Shown here piece by piece: positions 34,826-43,826 of a DNA stretch of 64,000 nt. The position numbers and the translations under genes are program-made. The stretch is from assembly GCA_964594125.1 (NCBI GenBank), contig CAZQLL010000023.1:10680-74679 (forward strand), read 5' to 3'. Source of the DNA: CAVRZJ01 sp964594125. GTDB taxonomy: Bacteria > Acidobacteriota > Thermoanaerobaculia > Thermoanaerobaculales > Thermoanaerobaculaceae. The notes beneath the pieces are model-generated. The model saw only the letters and a list, made by a program, of their open reading frames with translations, had not been told where the DNA came from and made no database searches. The first letter of the stretch is position 1, and every line of letters starts with the position of its first letter.

Positions 34826-35785
34826 ATGCGAACGTCCCGACTCCTGGCTGCGGCGACGCTTTCCCTTGCCGCAACGGCCAGCGCCTTCGCCGGAGCGACG
34901 CTGAAGGTCAACGGCGTCGAGATCACGCCCGGCCAGCTCGCCATGGCCAGGTACCGGGTCACCTACGACGCGCCGTCGCTGGTCGGCGACGACGCCGCCG
35001 TCACCGGGCGCGCCGTCGACCGGCTCGTAGCCAACGTGCTCCTCGCCGACGCGGCGCGCGAGGCGGGGCTCGCGCTGTCGGACAAGGAGGTCAGGAAGGC
35101 GATCGCGGTTCTGCAGGCCGAGCTCGGCGGCAAGGCGGCGTTTACCGACACGCTCGCGCAGCTCGGCGCGACCGCCGACGAGCTCGAGGAGCTGGCGCGG
35201 CGGCGCATGCTGGCGCAGCGCTACATCGACACGGCGATCGCCCCGACCATCGCCGTCACCGAGGACGAGGCGCGCGCCTACTACACCGTCCCTGAGAACC
35301 AGGTGTACCATGCGGAGCAGCTCCGCCTGCGCGTGATCCTCGTCAACGCCATGCCCGGCGCGAGCGAGAAGGAGGAGGCGGCGGCGCGCGCGAGGATCGA
35401 GGAGGCGGAGCGGCGCGTGCTCGCCGGCGAGGAGTTCGGCGCGGTGGCGCGCGAGGTCTCCGACGACATGTCGAAGGCGAGCGGCGGCGACCTCGGCTGG
35501 GTCGGGCGCGAGGTGCTCCCGGCGCAGTTCCTCGGCACGGTGTGGGCCACCGAGCCAGGCGAGATGACCCCCGTGCTGCGCGGCCAGTTCGCCTTCGGCA
35601 TCCTGCAGGTGCTCGAGAAGCGGCCGCGCGGCCCCTTCACCTTCGAGGAGATGCGGGCCGAAGTGACGGAGCGCCTGCGCAAGGAGAAGCTGGCGGCGGC
35701 GACCGCCGCGGCCGTGGCGCCGCGCCGCGCGGCGGCAACGATCGAGGCGCTGACGCCGGAGGTCGCGGCGGCGCTGCAACCCTGA
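34826..35785 (+). CDS. Periplasmic peptidyl-prolyl isomerase (PpiC/SurA parvulin type)
   Basis: A 319-residue exported folding factor. Signal peptide LLAAATLSLAATASAFA precedes a SurA-N-like helical region (VDRLVANVLLADAAREAGLALSDKEVRKAI). The parvulin domain at about 150-260 shows HAEQLRLRVILVNA, GEEFGAVAREVSDDMSKASGGDLGWVGREVLP and GEMTPVLRGQFAFGILQVLEK. Such proteins isomerise prolyl bonds and chaperone outer-membrane proteins. The aggagg Shine-Dalgarno is ideally placed. The SRPBCC gene follows after 8 bp and is probably cotranscribed. Confidence 0.92.
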   Translation: MRTSRLLAAATLSLAATASAFAGATLKVNGVEITPGQLAMARYRVTYDAPSLVGDDAAVTGRAVDRLVANVLLADAAREAGLALSDKEVRKAIAVLQAELGGKAAFTDTLAQLGATADELEELARRRMLAQRYIDTAIAPTIAVTEDEARAYYTVPENQVYHAEQLRLRVILVNAMPGASEKEEAAARARIEEAERRVLAGEEFGAVAREVSDDMSKASGGDLGWVGREVLPAQFLGTVWATEPGEMTPVLRGQFAFGILQVLEKRPRGPFTFEEMRAEVTERLRKEKLAAATAAAVAPRRAAATIEALTPEVAAALQP

Positions 35786-35793
35786 GCACCGGC

Positions 35794-36237
35794 ATGCGCG
35801 AACGCCGCTTCACCGCCGAGCAGTGGCTGCCGCGCCCGCTCGCGGCGCTGTTCCCGTTCTTCGCCGACGCGGCCAACCTCGAGCGCATCACGCCGCCGTG
35901 GCTCGGCTTCCGCATCCTGACGCAGCCGCCGATCGCGATGCGCCCCGGCGCGCTGATCGACTACCGGATCACGGTGCACGGGTTCCCGCTGCGCTGGCGC
36001 ACCCGCATCGCCGTCTGGGAGCCGCCGCACCGTTTCGTCGACGAGCAGCTCCGCGGGCCGTACCGCCGCTGGGTGCACGAACACACCTTCGTCGAGCGCG
36101 ACGGCGGCACGCTGTGCCGCGACGACGTGCGCTACGCCGTCCCCGGCGGCGCCCTCGTCGACCGCCTGCTGGTGCGCCGCGACATCGAGCGCATCTTCGC
36201 CTTCCGCCGCGCGGCGCTCGCGGAGCTGGCGGGGTAG
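35794..36237 (+). CDS. SRPBCC-fold protein (polyketide cyclase/START-like)
   Basis: A 147-residue helix-grip protein. FFADAANLERITPPWLGFRI is the typical 'nucleus' of cyclase/dehydrase-like SRPBCC proteins, followed by strands ALIDYRITVHGFPLRWRTRIAVWEPPHRFVDEQ (split by turns) and a C-terminal helix DIERIFAFRRAALAEL. They bind hydrophobic ligands; the ligand is unknown here. ATG 35794 starts eight bases after the upstream stop. Confidence 0.85.
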   Translation: MRERRFTAEQWLPRPLAALFPFFADAANLERITPPWLGFRILTQPPIAMRPGALIDYRITVHGFPLRWRTRIAVWEPPHRFVDEQLRGPYRRWVHEHTFVERDGGTLCRDDVRYAVPGGALVDRLLVRRDIERIFAFRRAALAELAG

Positions 36238-36317
36238 CTGCCGCGACACGCGCAGCCCCCCGGACGCCCCGCACCGCTTGCGGAGAGAGTGTCGCAACCA
36301 TTTGCAGTAGATTGCGG

Positions 36318-36346
36318 TTGACGCCAGCGAGGGCACACTTTAGAGT
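36318..36346 (+). promoter_or_regulatory. Sigma-70-type promoter of the C25 peptidase gene
   Basis: TTGACG (36318-36323) and TAGAGT (36341-36346) with 17-bp spacing, five and four matches to consensus, in a locally AT-enriched segment 60 bp before the ATG at 36406. Confidence 0.55.
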
Positions 36347-36405
36347 ATGATGAGCTCGGGGGAAGTGAACGCGTCCGCGCGGCTTCTCCGTCACCGGAGG
36401 TCGCC

Positions 36406-39400
36406 ATGTCGAACCGGAAACCCGTCGTACCCGGCAACCGCGCCGCTGCGGCTGTCCTCGTTGCGCTCTCCGCGCTGGCGCTGGCGGCCGCGCCGGCGTC
36501 CGCGCAGTTCGCCAGCGGCAACATGGTGTACACGTACGAGAACTCGACTTCGGGGACCATTCCGTACACCTCCTCCGACGCTTGCGCGTCCGGCGGACTC
36601 GTGCGGACCTTCGCCGTCCCGGAGTCGTTCACCTTCAACAGCGTGTCCCTGGGTCTCAACGTCTCGCACGCAGATCGAGGCGATATCCGCGTCATCCTGG
36701 CCCCGCCCGGCGCAGCCGCCACCACCCTCTTCGTCCGCGACGACGCCGACACCAACGACAACTACGACGTCAAGCTGTCGCGGACGAATGACGCGACCTC
36801 GCCGGCGCTCAACGACGGCACCGCCGACATCACCACCGAGCCGTACTACAACCGCATGGTCTACAGCTCCGTGCTGGCCGCCTCCCCGTTCACCTCGGGA
36901 ACCGCCAACGGGACGTGGACGCTTTACCTGTGCGACAGGGACAACAACGGCGTCAACGGCACCTTCAACCGCGCCCGCCTGACGCTCACGACGACTGCGG
37001 CCCCGGCCAACGTCTGCACCAGCACCGCGTTGATCGACTGGGGCGCCAACGGCGGGGGCGACAACGCGACGGGAGCGGATTACCCCGTCGGCGGCCTCAC
37101 CGGCGGCGGCGTCACCATGACGAGAGAGGCCTACGGCTCCGACCCGAACGGCGGCACCACCGTCGAGGCCAACCAGAAGACCGTTTCCACCTCGCAGTTC
37201 GGCGGCACTCTCGGCTACTACCAGATGCGCTTCACCGCCCCCACCGCCCTGTCCGCACGCGAGGGGACCTACTACTGGGCCCGTTTCCGCTTCGACCCGC
37301 CGGTGCGCGACCTGCAGTGGGGCTCGCTCGACGTCGACACCGGCACCTGGGAGGACGCCGTGCGCATCTACGGGACGGACGCCGACAACCTCGGCGGCAA
37401 CCGCATCCCGTACGCGATGACCTTCGTCGACCCTGCGAACGCCAGCTTCCAGTACGCCGGCGACTTCGTCGAGGCGGACAGCGGCAACGTCGCCGACTCC
37501 GCCGATGACGGCAACAGCTTCGCGCTGTTCAAGGGCACGGTGAGATCGGTGCGCACCGAGTACTGGGCGCTCGACGAGCCCGCCACTCCCAACACCCAGC
37601 GCATCGGCCTCTCCGACGCGCAGTTCTGCGCCTTCGACTACGGCGACGCGCCGAACACCTACGGCACGCAGCTCTCAGGCGGCGCGCGCCACGTGCTGGG
37701 CAACCGCACGCTCTACCTCGGCACGAACCCGCCCGACGGCGAGGCCGACGGCGCGCCCGGCGCCGCGGCCACGATCGACGACACCACACAGATCGGCGTC
37801 ATCGACGACGAGGACGGCGTCGCGTCGTTCCCGGCGTACACCGGCGGCTCGACTACCTACACGGTGAGCGTGAACGCGGTCAATCTCTCGACGACGACGG
37901 CGGGCACCCTCGTCGGCTACATCGACTGGAACCGCGACGGCGACTTCGCCGACGCCAACGAGATCTCCGGCACGGTCTCGGTGCCGGCCAACACCACATC
38001 ACCGACGGCGTTCAACGTGACGTGGACCTCGGTGCCGGCCAACGCCGGCGGTACCACGGCGACCTACGCGCGCTTCCGCATCGCCTACGCCGCCGCCGAG
38101 GCGCAGTCGCCCACCGGCCTTGCCAACAGCGGCGAGGTCGAGGACTACCCGATCAGCGCGAACACCCTCCCGGTGACGATCGCGCACGTCGAGAGCGCGG
38201 CCGCCGGGGGCCAGCTCACGGTGCGCTGGACCACCGCGAGCGAGTGGGCGAACGGCGGCTTCGTGGTCTCGGGGCGGGGCGCCGGGGAGGATGCCTGGAC
38301 GATGCTCGCGGAGGTGGGCGCCCACACCCCCGACAGCATGACGCCGAAGCGCTACGAGGCCACCGTGGACGGGCTCGGGGTCGGCGAGATCCTGATCGAG
38401 GACGTCTCGCTGTTCGGCGAGCGCCGCGCTCACGGGCCCTTCAGGGTCGGGGAGACGGTCGGCGAGGCGCCCGCGGCGGCGGCGATCGACTGGGCGGCGG
38501 TGAAGGCCGAACTCGCGGCCGCGCCGGCGGTCCGCGCGGCGCGGAGCGGGCTGCGCGTATCGGCCGCCGCGGCCGGAGCCACCGAGGCGCTGCTGCTCGT
38601 GCGCGAGGAGGGCATCCACCGCGTCACCCACGAGCAGTTGCTCGCGGCCGGGGTCGACCTCTCCGGCACGCCCGCGGCGCGCATCAACCTGTTCGACAAG
38701 GGCAAGGCGGTGGCGCGCTTCGTGAGCGCCCCCGGCGGCATCTTCGGACCCGGCAGCTACGTCGAGTTCGTCGGGCGGCCCGCGCTCACCCTGGCCAGCC
38801 CCGTCGACGCCTACGTGCTCCGGGTGCAGCGCACCGGCGTCCCCGCGGTCCCGGCGCTTCCCGTGGGCGCCGGCGCCGTCGCGGTCGTCACCGCAGAGGA
38901 CCGCTACGCGCCCGACCGCGTCTACAGCTTCTCCTCCCCCAACGGCGACCCGTGGTACGACCAGGGGCTGCTCGCGCGGGGCGCGCCGGCGGTGCTGACG
39001 CGCACCTTCGACCTGCCCGATCTGGCCGCCGGCCCCGTCGCGCTCACCGTGAGGTCGTGGGGGTACGGCGACTGGGCGGGGACCGACCCCGACCACCACG
39101 TCGTCGTGTCGCTCAACGGCGCCGTGATCGCCGACGACCGCTTCGACGGCGTCACGCCGCTGGAGCGCACGGTCGACGTCACGAGCCTGGTCGCGCCGAC
39201 CGGCAACACCCTCGAGTTCCGCGTCCCGGGCGACACCGGGTACATGTTCGACTACATGGCGTTCGAGGGGTTCTCGGTGAGGTACCCGCGCCGGGCCGTC
39301 GCGCGCGCCGGCCGCTTGGCGGGCACGGTGAACGGCGGCACCGGCTTCGCCGTCTCCGGCTTCGCCGCCGGCGAGCCGGTGGCGCTGTGGCGGCTGAAGG

Positions 39401-40581
39401 GCACGACCTGGCAGCGCGCGGAGCGGATCGCGACCGGCGGCGAGGTCACCGTGCAGGGCAGCGGGACGCTGTGGGCCGCGGCCCCTGCCGCCCTGCTAAC
39501 GCCCGCGATCTCGGCCGGCGTGCCGTCACCGCTCGCCTCCTCGAGCGCGCAGTACGTCATCGTCACCCATCCGGCGCTCGCCGGAGCCCTCGGCGACCTC
39601 GTGGCGCTGCAGCAGGCCCGCGGCCTCTCCACCGAGGTGGTGACGACCGACAGCATCTACGCCGCCTACAGCGACCACGCCACCTCGGCCGAGGCGGTCA
39701 GGCAGTTCCTCACCGCCTCCTTCAGGAACCGCACCCTGAAGTACGTGCTGCTGGTCGGCGCCGACACCACCGACCCGTACGACCACCTCGGCCTCGGGTC
39801 GATGACGTTCGTGCCGACCGCCTACCTGCCGTTCGTCCAGTACGTGACGTTCTCGCCGACCGACGAGGCGCTGGTCGACGTCGACGGCGACAACGTCGGC
39901 GAGGTGCCGATCGGCCGCCTGCCGGCCCGCACGCCCGCCGAGGTGCAGGCGATGGTGGCCAAGATCCTCCTGTGGGAGCAGGACGTCGCACCCTCGGGAC
40001 GCGCCGCGCTGCTGTCCTCCGGCGCCTCGCGTACCGGCAACGACTTCACGGCCCTCAACACCTCGTACGCCAACGCCCTCGACACCTGGACGACGACGAG
40101 GACCGACGTCGACACCATGGGCAGCGCCGCCGTCCGCTCAGCAGTCCTCGCCGCGCTCAACGCCGGCACGCCGCTGGTCAGCTACGTCGGGCACTCCTCG
40201 ATCGGCCAGTGGGACTTCACGCCGATCCTGAAGTGGCAGGACGTCGCGACGCTGACCAACGCCGGCCGGCCGAACCTCGTCGCCCAGTGGGGTTGCTGGA
40301 ACGCCTACTACGTGGAGCCCAGCGTCGAGTCGCTCTCCGCCCGCCTGATGCGCGCCCCCGGCGCCGGCGCGGCGGCGGCGATCGGCGCCACCACGCTCAC
40401 GTCCGAGAGCTCCCACCTCGCCCTCGGCACCCGCTTCTACGCGCGGCTCAACGGCGCCCCGACCACCGTCGGCGACGCCTTCCGCGCCGCGAAGATCGAC
40501 CTTCTCGGCTCGGGCGCCCCGACCGACGCCCTGCTCGGCATGGCCCTGCTCGGCGACCCCGCGATGAGCGTGCCGAGGTAG
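36406..40581 (+). CDS. Secreted C25 (gingipain-type) cysteine peptidase with P-domain-like and GEVED modules
   Basis: A 1391-residue secreted peptidase. After the signal peptide (VALSALALAAAPASA) comes a proprotein-convertase P-domain-like module (to about 200, with WTLYLCDRDNNGVNGTFNRARL). Around 450-590 is a GEVED domain (YIDWNRDGDFADANE; ATYARFRIAYAAAEAQSPTG; SGEVEDYPI). A linker with VTIAHVES...VRWTTASEWANGGFVV follows. The C25 catalytic domain occupies roughly the last 350 residues: VTHPALAGALGDLVALQQARG, YVLLVGADTTDPYD, then catalytic His1263 in YVGHSS and Cys1297 in QWGCWNAYY. It is full length and intact. It points toward the lasso cluster and is paralogous to the split peptidase at 43823-48754. 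Confidence 0.92.
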   Translation: MSNRKPVVPGNRAAAAVLVALSALALAAAPASAQFASGNMVYTYENSTSGTIPYTSSDACASGGLVRTFAVPESFTFNSVSLGLNVSHADRGDIRVILAPPGAAATTLFVRDDADTNDNYDVKLSRTNDATSPALNDGTADITTEPYYNRMVYSSVLAASPFTSGTANGTWTLYLCDRDNNGVNGTFNRARLTLTTTAAPANVCTSTALIDWGANGGGDNATGADYPVGGLTGGGVTMTREAYGSDPNGGTTVEANQKTVSTSQFGGTLGYYQMRFTAPTALSAREGTYYWARFRFDPPVRDLQWGSLDVDTGTWEDAVRIYGTDADNLGGNRIPYAMTFVDPANASFQYAGDFVEADSGNVADSADDGNSFALFKGTVRSVRTEYWALDEPATPNTQRIGLSDAQFCAFDYGDAPNTYGTQLSGGARHVLGNRTLYLGTNPPDGEADGAPGAAATIDDTTQIGVIDDEDGVASFPAYTGGSTTYTVSVNAVNLSTTTAGTLVGYIDWNRDGDFADANEISGTVSVPANTTSPTAFNVTWTSVPANAGGTTATYARFRIAYAAAEAQSPTGLANSGEVEDYPISANTLPVTIAHVESAAAGGQLTVRWTTASEWANGGFVVSGRGAGEDAWTMLAEVGAHTPDSMTPKRYEATVDGLGVGEILIEDVSLFGERRAHGPFRVGETVGEAPAAAAIDWAAVKAELAAAPAVRAARSGLRVSAAAAGATEALLLVREEGIHRVTHEQLLAAGVDLSGTPAARINLFDKGKAVARFVSAPGGIFGPGSYVEFVGRPALTLASPVDAYVLRVQRTGVPAVPALPVGAGAVAVVTAEDRYAPDRVYSFSSPNGDPWYDQGLLARGAPAVLTRTFDLPDLAAGPVALTVRSWGYGDWAGTDPDHHVVVSLNGAVIADDRFDGVTPLERTVDVTSLVAPTGNTLEFRVPGDTGYMFDYMAFEGFSVRYPRRAVARAGRLAGTVNGGTGFAVSGFAAGEPVALWRLKGTTWQRAERIATGGEVTVQGSGTLWAAAPAALLTPAISAGVPSPLASSSAQYVIVTHPALAGALGDLVALQQARGLSTEVVTTDSIYAAYSDHATSAEAVRQFLTASFRNRTLKYVLLVGADTTDPYDHLGLGSMTFVPTAYLPFVQYVTFSPTDEALVDVDGDNVGEVPIGRLPARTPAEVQAMVAKILLWEQDVAPSGRAALLSSGASRTGNDFTALNTSYANALDTWTTTRTDVDTMGSAAVRSAVLAALNAGTPLVSYVGHSSIGQWDFTPILKWQDVATLTNAGRPNLVAQWGCWNAYYVEPSVESLSARLMRAPGAGAAAAIGATTLTSESSHLALGTRFYARLNGAPTTVGDAFRAAKIDLLGSGAPTDALLGMALLGDPAMSVPR

Positions 40582-40590
40582 CGCATGGCC

Positions 40591-40787
40591 GTTGAGGGGA
40601 GGTCCCGCGACCTCCCCTTGAGTGCCGGAGGAATGGTCATGCGGGTGCAGCCGCGAACCGCGAAGGCGTGACGGAGGGCCGGCCCCTCGCCGGCCCGGAC
40701 GCCGCCGGGCAGGACCCCCGCGTGGGCGACGGCGCCCACGCTCCCGGATGATGGGGAGCCTTCAGGGCGATCCGGCGCCTTCACCCC
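40591..40787. repeat. Dispersed ~200-bp repeat (copy R2, reverse)
   Basis: Lies between the ends of the C25 peptidase and the lasso kinase, two convergent genes. It opens with ggggaggtc-ccgc-gacctcccc, a 9-bp hairpin, and has the core gtgggcgacggcgcccac and gatccggcgccttcacc shared with the copies at 48974 and 58862 (inverted). It may serve as a bidirectional terminator. No gene is present. Confidence 0.75.
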
Positions 40788-40811
40788 TTGAGGGCCGGCG
40801 CGCGCGCCGTG

Positions 40812-41780
40812 TCAGCGGCGCCGTGCCGCAGCGTCGCCGCGGGCGTCGGCAAGAAGCGCCGCCACGACCGCGGGCAGCGCGTCGAGCCGCCGCGGGAACC
40901 GGACACGCGCCACCGGCGCCGCGGCCGCCGCGGCGCTGCAGAACGCGAGGTGCCGCTCGAGCAGCGGGGCGTCGAACAGGCGGGCCGCCACCGTGTGCGC
41001 CGCGAGCACGACGACGGCCGCGCCGCCCGCGACCGGCGCGAGGCTCACCGGCCCCCGCGCATCGTCCGCCGGGCACAGCTCGTAGACCGCACGCACCGGC
41101 ACCCGCTCCGGGCGCCCGGCAGCGTACTGGTCGGCGGCCGGCAGCTTGAGCTGCGGGTAATGCGGCAGCGCGGCGAGACCGCCGGTCCCGGTCTCGCAGG
41201 GAAGCACGTCGTCGGCCAGCCGCTCGCAGCCGGGCGTCGCGGCGAGCTCCCGCGCGAGCGTCGACTTGCCGGCGCCCGACGGGCCCACGAGCACGACGGC
41301 GGCGCCGTCCACCGCGACCGCCCCCGCGTGCAGGGTGAACACGCCGTGGAGCGCCAGCGCCAGCAGCAGGCCGGGCCCGAGGACCGCCTCGGCGAGGTCA
41401 CCGGGCGCTACGGAGGTCTCCGCCCGGCTCGCGGCGCAGCCGCCCGCCGTGACCAGGAGGGGGGGAAGGTCCGCCACGCGGACGACGTAGGTCGCGGCGG
41501 CGCGGCCGCACGACACCCGTGCATGCCGGCCGCACACCCACGCCGTGCCAGCGAACACGGCCGTCTCGTCGGCGGGTACGGCGCGTGCGAGCCGCGCGCT
41601 GTGGACCGCGGCATCGGGCCGCGCCGCGAACGGCGCGAGCGAGGCCAGGGCCGTGTCGGCGAGGAGGCGCCGCCCCGCGACACGGAAGGCATGGCGCCTC
41701 CGGCTCGCCGAGACCGGCGCCAGCTCGAGCGAAAGGATGCCAGGGAGAGTTTCGGAGGGCGAAGCGCTCTGCCTCGTCAC
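40812..41780 (-). CDS. HPr-kinase-like protein of the lasso cluster
   Basis: A 322-residue P-loop kinase resembling the C-terminal domain of HPr kinase. Walker A GPSGAGKST is at 166-174; LADDVLPCE near 187-195 is the Asp-Asp-Val box typical of HprK homologues. ALHGVFTLHAGAVAVDGAAVVLVG leads into it, as in HprK. HprK-like kinases occur in paeninodin-type lasso clusters, where they phosphorylate a Ser of the precursor. The predicted core here ends in Lys-Val, not Ser, so any target would be an internal Ser (core 3 or 9) or the leader. GTG 41780 begins three bases after the precursor stop. Confidence 0.85.
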   Translation of the reverse strand: MTRQSASPSETLPGILSLELAPVSASRRRHAFRVAGRRLLADTALASLAPFAARPDAAVHSARLARAVPADETAVFAGTAWVCGRHARVSCGRAAATYVVRVADLPPLLVTAGGCAASRAETSVAPGDLAEAVLGPGLLLALALHGVFTLHAGAVAVDGAAVVLVGPSGAGKSTLARELAATPGCERLADDVLPCETGTGGLAALPHYPQLKLPAADQYAAGRPERVPVRAVYELCPADDARGPVSLAPVAGGAAVVVLAAHTVAARLFDAPLLERHLAFCSAAAAAAPVARVRFPRRLDALPAVVAALLADARGDAAARRR

Positions 41781-41783
41781 CGC

Positions 41784-41963
41784 TCAGACTTTGAGGACGC
41801 CGGGGTTGCCGCTCTCGCCGAGCCCGGGCGACGGCCCGAGGGTGACGTCGCGGACGTCGCCGTAGCGGATGAGGCGGGGAGAATGATAGGCCTTGCGGGC
41901 GGCGCGACACGGCCCGACCGCCCGCTCCTCCTCCACCTTCCTCCCGGCCCGACGTTCCGTCAT
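41784..41963 (-). CDS. Lasso peptide precursor (59 aa)
   Basis: The leader contains YHSPRLIRYGDVRDVTLG, which matches the lasso precursor motif Y-x2-P-x-L-x3-G-x5-T-x-G at every fixed position. Thr at -2 is the residue lasso proteases and cyclases need. Cleavage after VTL leaves a 17-residue core GPSPGLGESGNPGVLKV. Gly1 could form an isopeptide with Glu8, an eight-residue ring, and the tail is SGNPGVLKV. ATG 41963 is chosen: ggagg lies five to six bases upstream. A GTG at 41999 would add 12 residues (MVETRDDAGGGG). It sits between the cyclase and kinase genes. Hand-calculated monoisotopic mass of the cyclised core is about 1545.8 Da. Confidence 0.88.
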   Translation of the reverse strand: MTERRAGRKVEEERAVGPCRAARKAYHSPRLIRYGDVRDVTLGPSPGLGESGNPGVLKV

Positions 41964-42002
41964 TCCGCCTCCGCCCGCATCGTCGCGCGTTTCTACCACA
42001 AC

Positions 42003-43826
42003 TCAGGCCTCGCTGTCCAGCCACCGGTCGAACAGGACGCAACTGCACAGCACCAGCTCCTCGAGGTCGCCGCCGCACCGGCCGGGGACTCTCGCCGCGA
42101 CCCACGCCGGGTTGACGAAGCGCTCCCAGCGCGCCACGCCGGCCGCGAGACGCCGCTGCAGTGCCGCCTGCTCGCGGCCGCCCACTCCCCGGCGGAACAG
42201 CGCCTCGAGCGAGGTCTTGCCGGCGCGCGTCCGTACCTGATCGGGCAGCAGGCCGCGCATCGCCTCGCGCAGCACCGGTCGGGTGAGCCCCGGCCGGCAG
42301 AGCTGCTCGCTCGGCAGCCGCAGCATCAGCTCGACGACCCTCCGGTCGCGGAACGGGTAGCGCAGGTCGATGCCGGCGCTCGCCGCGTGGAACGTCTCGC
42401 CGGAAACGCCGCGGGCGGCGAGCAGCCCCAGCACGTTGCGGTGCTGCCCGGGACGCAGTGCGCCGTGCAGCGACGGCGGCCACGGCTCGGCGTCCCCGAG
42501 GAGCTCGGCGGCGTAGCGCGTCAGCCACGTCCTGCGGCCGGTCGCCGCGCCCCCGATCCGGCGCACCGCCGCCGGCGCCCGCCGCGGCAGCAGCGCGGCC
42601 AGCGCACCCCCGGCGCCGCCGCGCCGCGCCGCCCGCCAGGCGTCCGCCAGCGCGGCGCCGGGCGCGCCGCCGCGCAGGCGCTCCCAGAACCACCCGTGCG
42701 TGCCCGCGTAGAGGTGGTCGCCGAACATGCCGCTGAGCAGCACCCGGCACCCGGCCGAGCGCGCGAGCGCGCGGGCGCGCTCCACGAGGCGGCGGTAGAG
42801 GTCGTCCTCGGGGGAGTTGGGGTTGCGCCGCCAGAGGTCGATCTCCCGGAGCGGCCACTCGCCGTCGCCCGCGAACTGCAGCGCCTCGAGGCCGCAGTGA
42901 CGCACCACGGGGTCGATCCAGGCGCGCTCGTCGCAGCTCGGCAGCTCGTCGAAGACCCAGGAGACGGCGGCGATCGCCGGGCGCGGCGCCAGCGCGGCCG
43001 CGGTGCCTGCGATCGCGCTCGAGTCGAGGCCGCCCGAGAGCATCACGGCGACCCGGCCGCCGCCGCGGACCTGGGCGGCGACGGCGAGGCGCAGCCGGTC
43101 GCGGAACGCCTCGGCGTACTCGCGCGCGTCCGCGACGCGCAGCGGCCGCACCGCCTCCGCGCTCCAGTAGCGGACCGAGGCCGCGCGCCCGCCCTCGACC
43201 ACGAGCGCGTGCCCCGGCAGCACCTCCTTGACCGCCGCGAAGAACGTCGCGTCGCTGTCGAGCGGGCCGAGGGCGAAGAACTGCGCGATGCGCCGCTCGT
43301 CGAGCGCGCCGCTGACGGCGGGGTGCGCGAGCACCGCCTGCTCCTCGGACGCCGCCACGACCGCCTCCGGCGTCATCGCGTAGTAGATCGTGCGGTCGCC
43401 GAGCGCGTCGCGCACCAGCGTCAGCCGCCGCTCAGCGACTTCCCACACTGCCGCCGCGAACGCACCGACGACCCGCGCGAACCCGGCGACGCCCCAGCGC
43501 GCGTACACCGCCAGCAGCGCCGCCGCGTCGGAGGTCGCCGCGCGCTCGGCGGGAGCGAGCCCGAGCGCCGGCAGCAGTTCCTCGCGGTTGTCGATGCGGC
43601 CGTCGCAGGCGATAAAGAAGCGACCCGGCGGATCGGAGAGCGGCTGCGCCTCGCCGGCCTCCTCCGGCGTCGTCCAGAAGTGGCGGTGCCCGAGCGCCAG
43701 CGGCCCGGCGGCCACGGCGTGCTCGCCGTCGGGACCGCGGTGCGCGAGCCGTGCGAGCATGCGTCGGAGCGCCGCCGTGTCGGCCGGCGATCCGTCGCAC
43801 CGCAGGACGGCGGCGATCCCGCTCAC
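42003..43826 (-). CDS. Asparagine-synthetase-like lasso cyclase (C protein)
   Basis: A 607-residue AsnB-like protein expected to adenylate the core Glu side chain and close it on Gly1. The AsnB N-terminus normally begins Met-Cys-Gly-Ile; here it is Ser-Gly-Ile after a GTG start, so the glutaminase Cys2 is lost, as in lasso cyclases such as McjC. The ATP-pyrophosphatase loop SGGLDSS is at 264-270. Other AsnB landmarks are HRGPDGE, LVRDALGDRTIYYA, ALGPLDSDATFFAAVKEVLPGH and RYPFRDRRVVELMLRLP. GTG 43826 forms a GTGA overlap with the peptidase stop. Located directly upstream of the precursor. Confidence 0.9.
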   Translation of the reverse strand: MSGIAAVLRCDGSPADTAALRRMLARLAHRGPDGEHAVAAGPLALGHRHFWTTPEEAGEAQPLSDPPGRFFIACDGRIDNREELLPALGLAPAERAATSDAAALLAVYARWGVAGFARVVGAFAAAVWEVAERRLTLVRDALGDRTIYYAMTPEAVVAASEEQAVLAHPAVSGALDERRIAQFFALGPLDSDATFFAAVKEVLPGHALVVEGGRAASVRYWSAEAVRPLRVADAREYAEAFRDRLRLAVAAQVRGGGRVAVMLSGGLDSSAIAGTAAALAPRPAIAAVSWVFDELPSCDERAWIDPVVRHCGLEALQFAGDGEWPLREIDLWRRNPNSPEDDLYRRLVERARALARSAGCRVLLSGMFGDHLYAGTHGWFWERLRGGAPGAALADAWRAARRGGAGGALAALLPRRAPAAVRRIGGAATGRRTWLTRYAAELLGDAEPWPPSLHGALRPGQHRNVLGLLAARGVSGETFHAASAGIDLRYPFRDRRVVELMLRLPSEQLCRPGLTRPVLREAMRGLLPDQVRTRAGKTSLEALFRRGVGGREQAALQRRLAAGVARWERFVNPAWVAARVPGRCGGDLEELVLCSCVLFDRWLDSEA

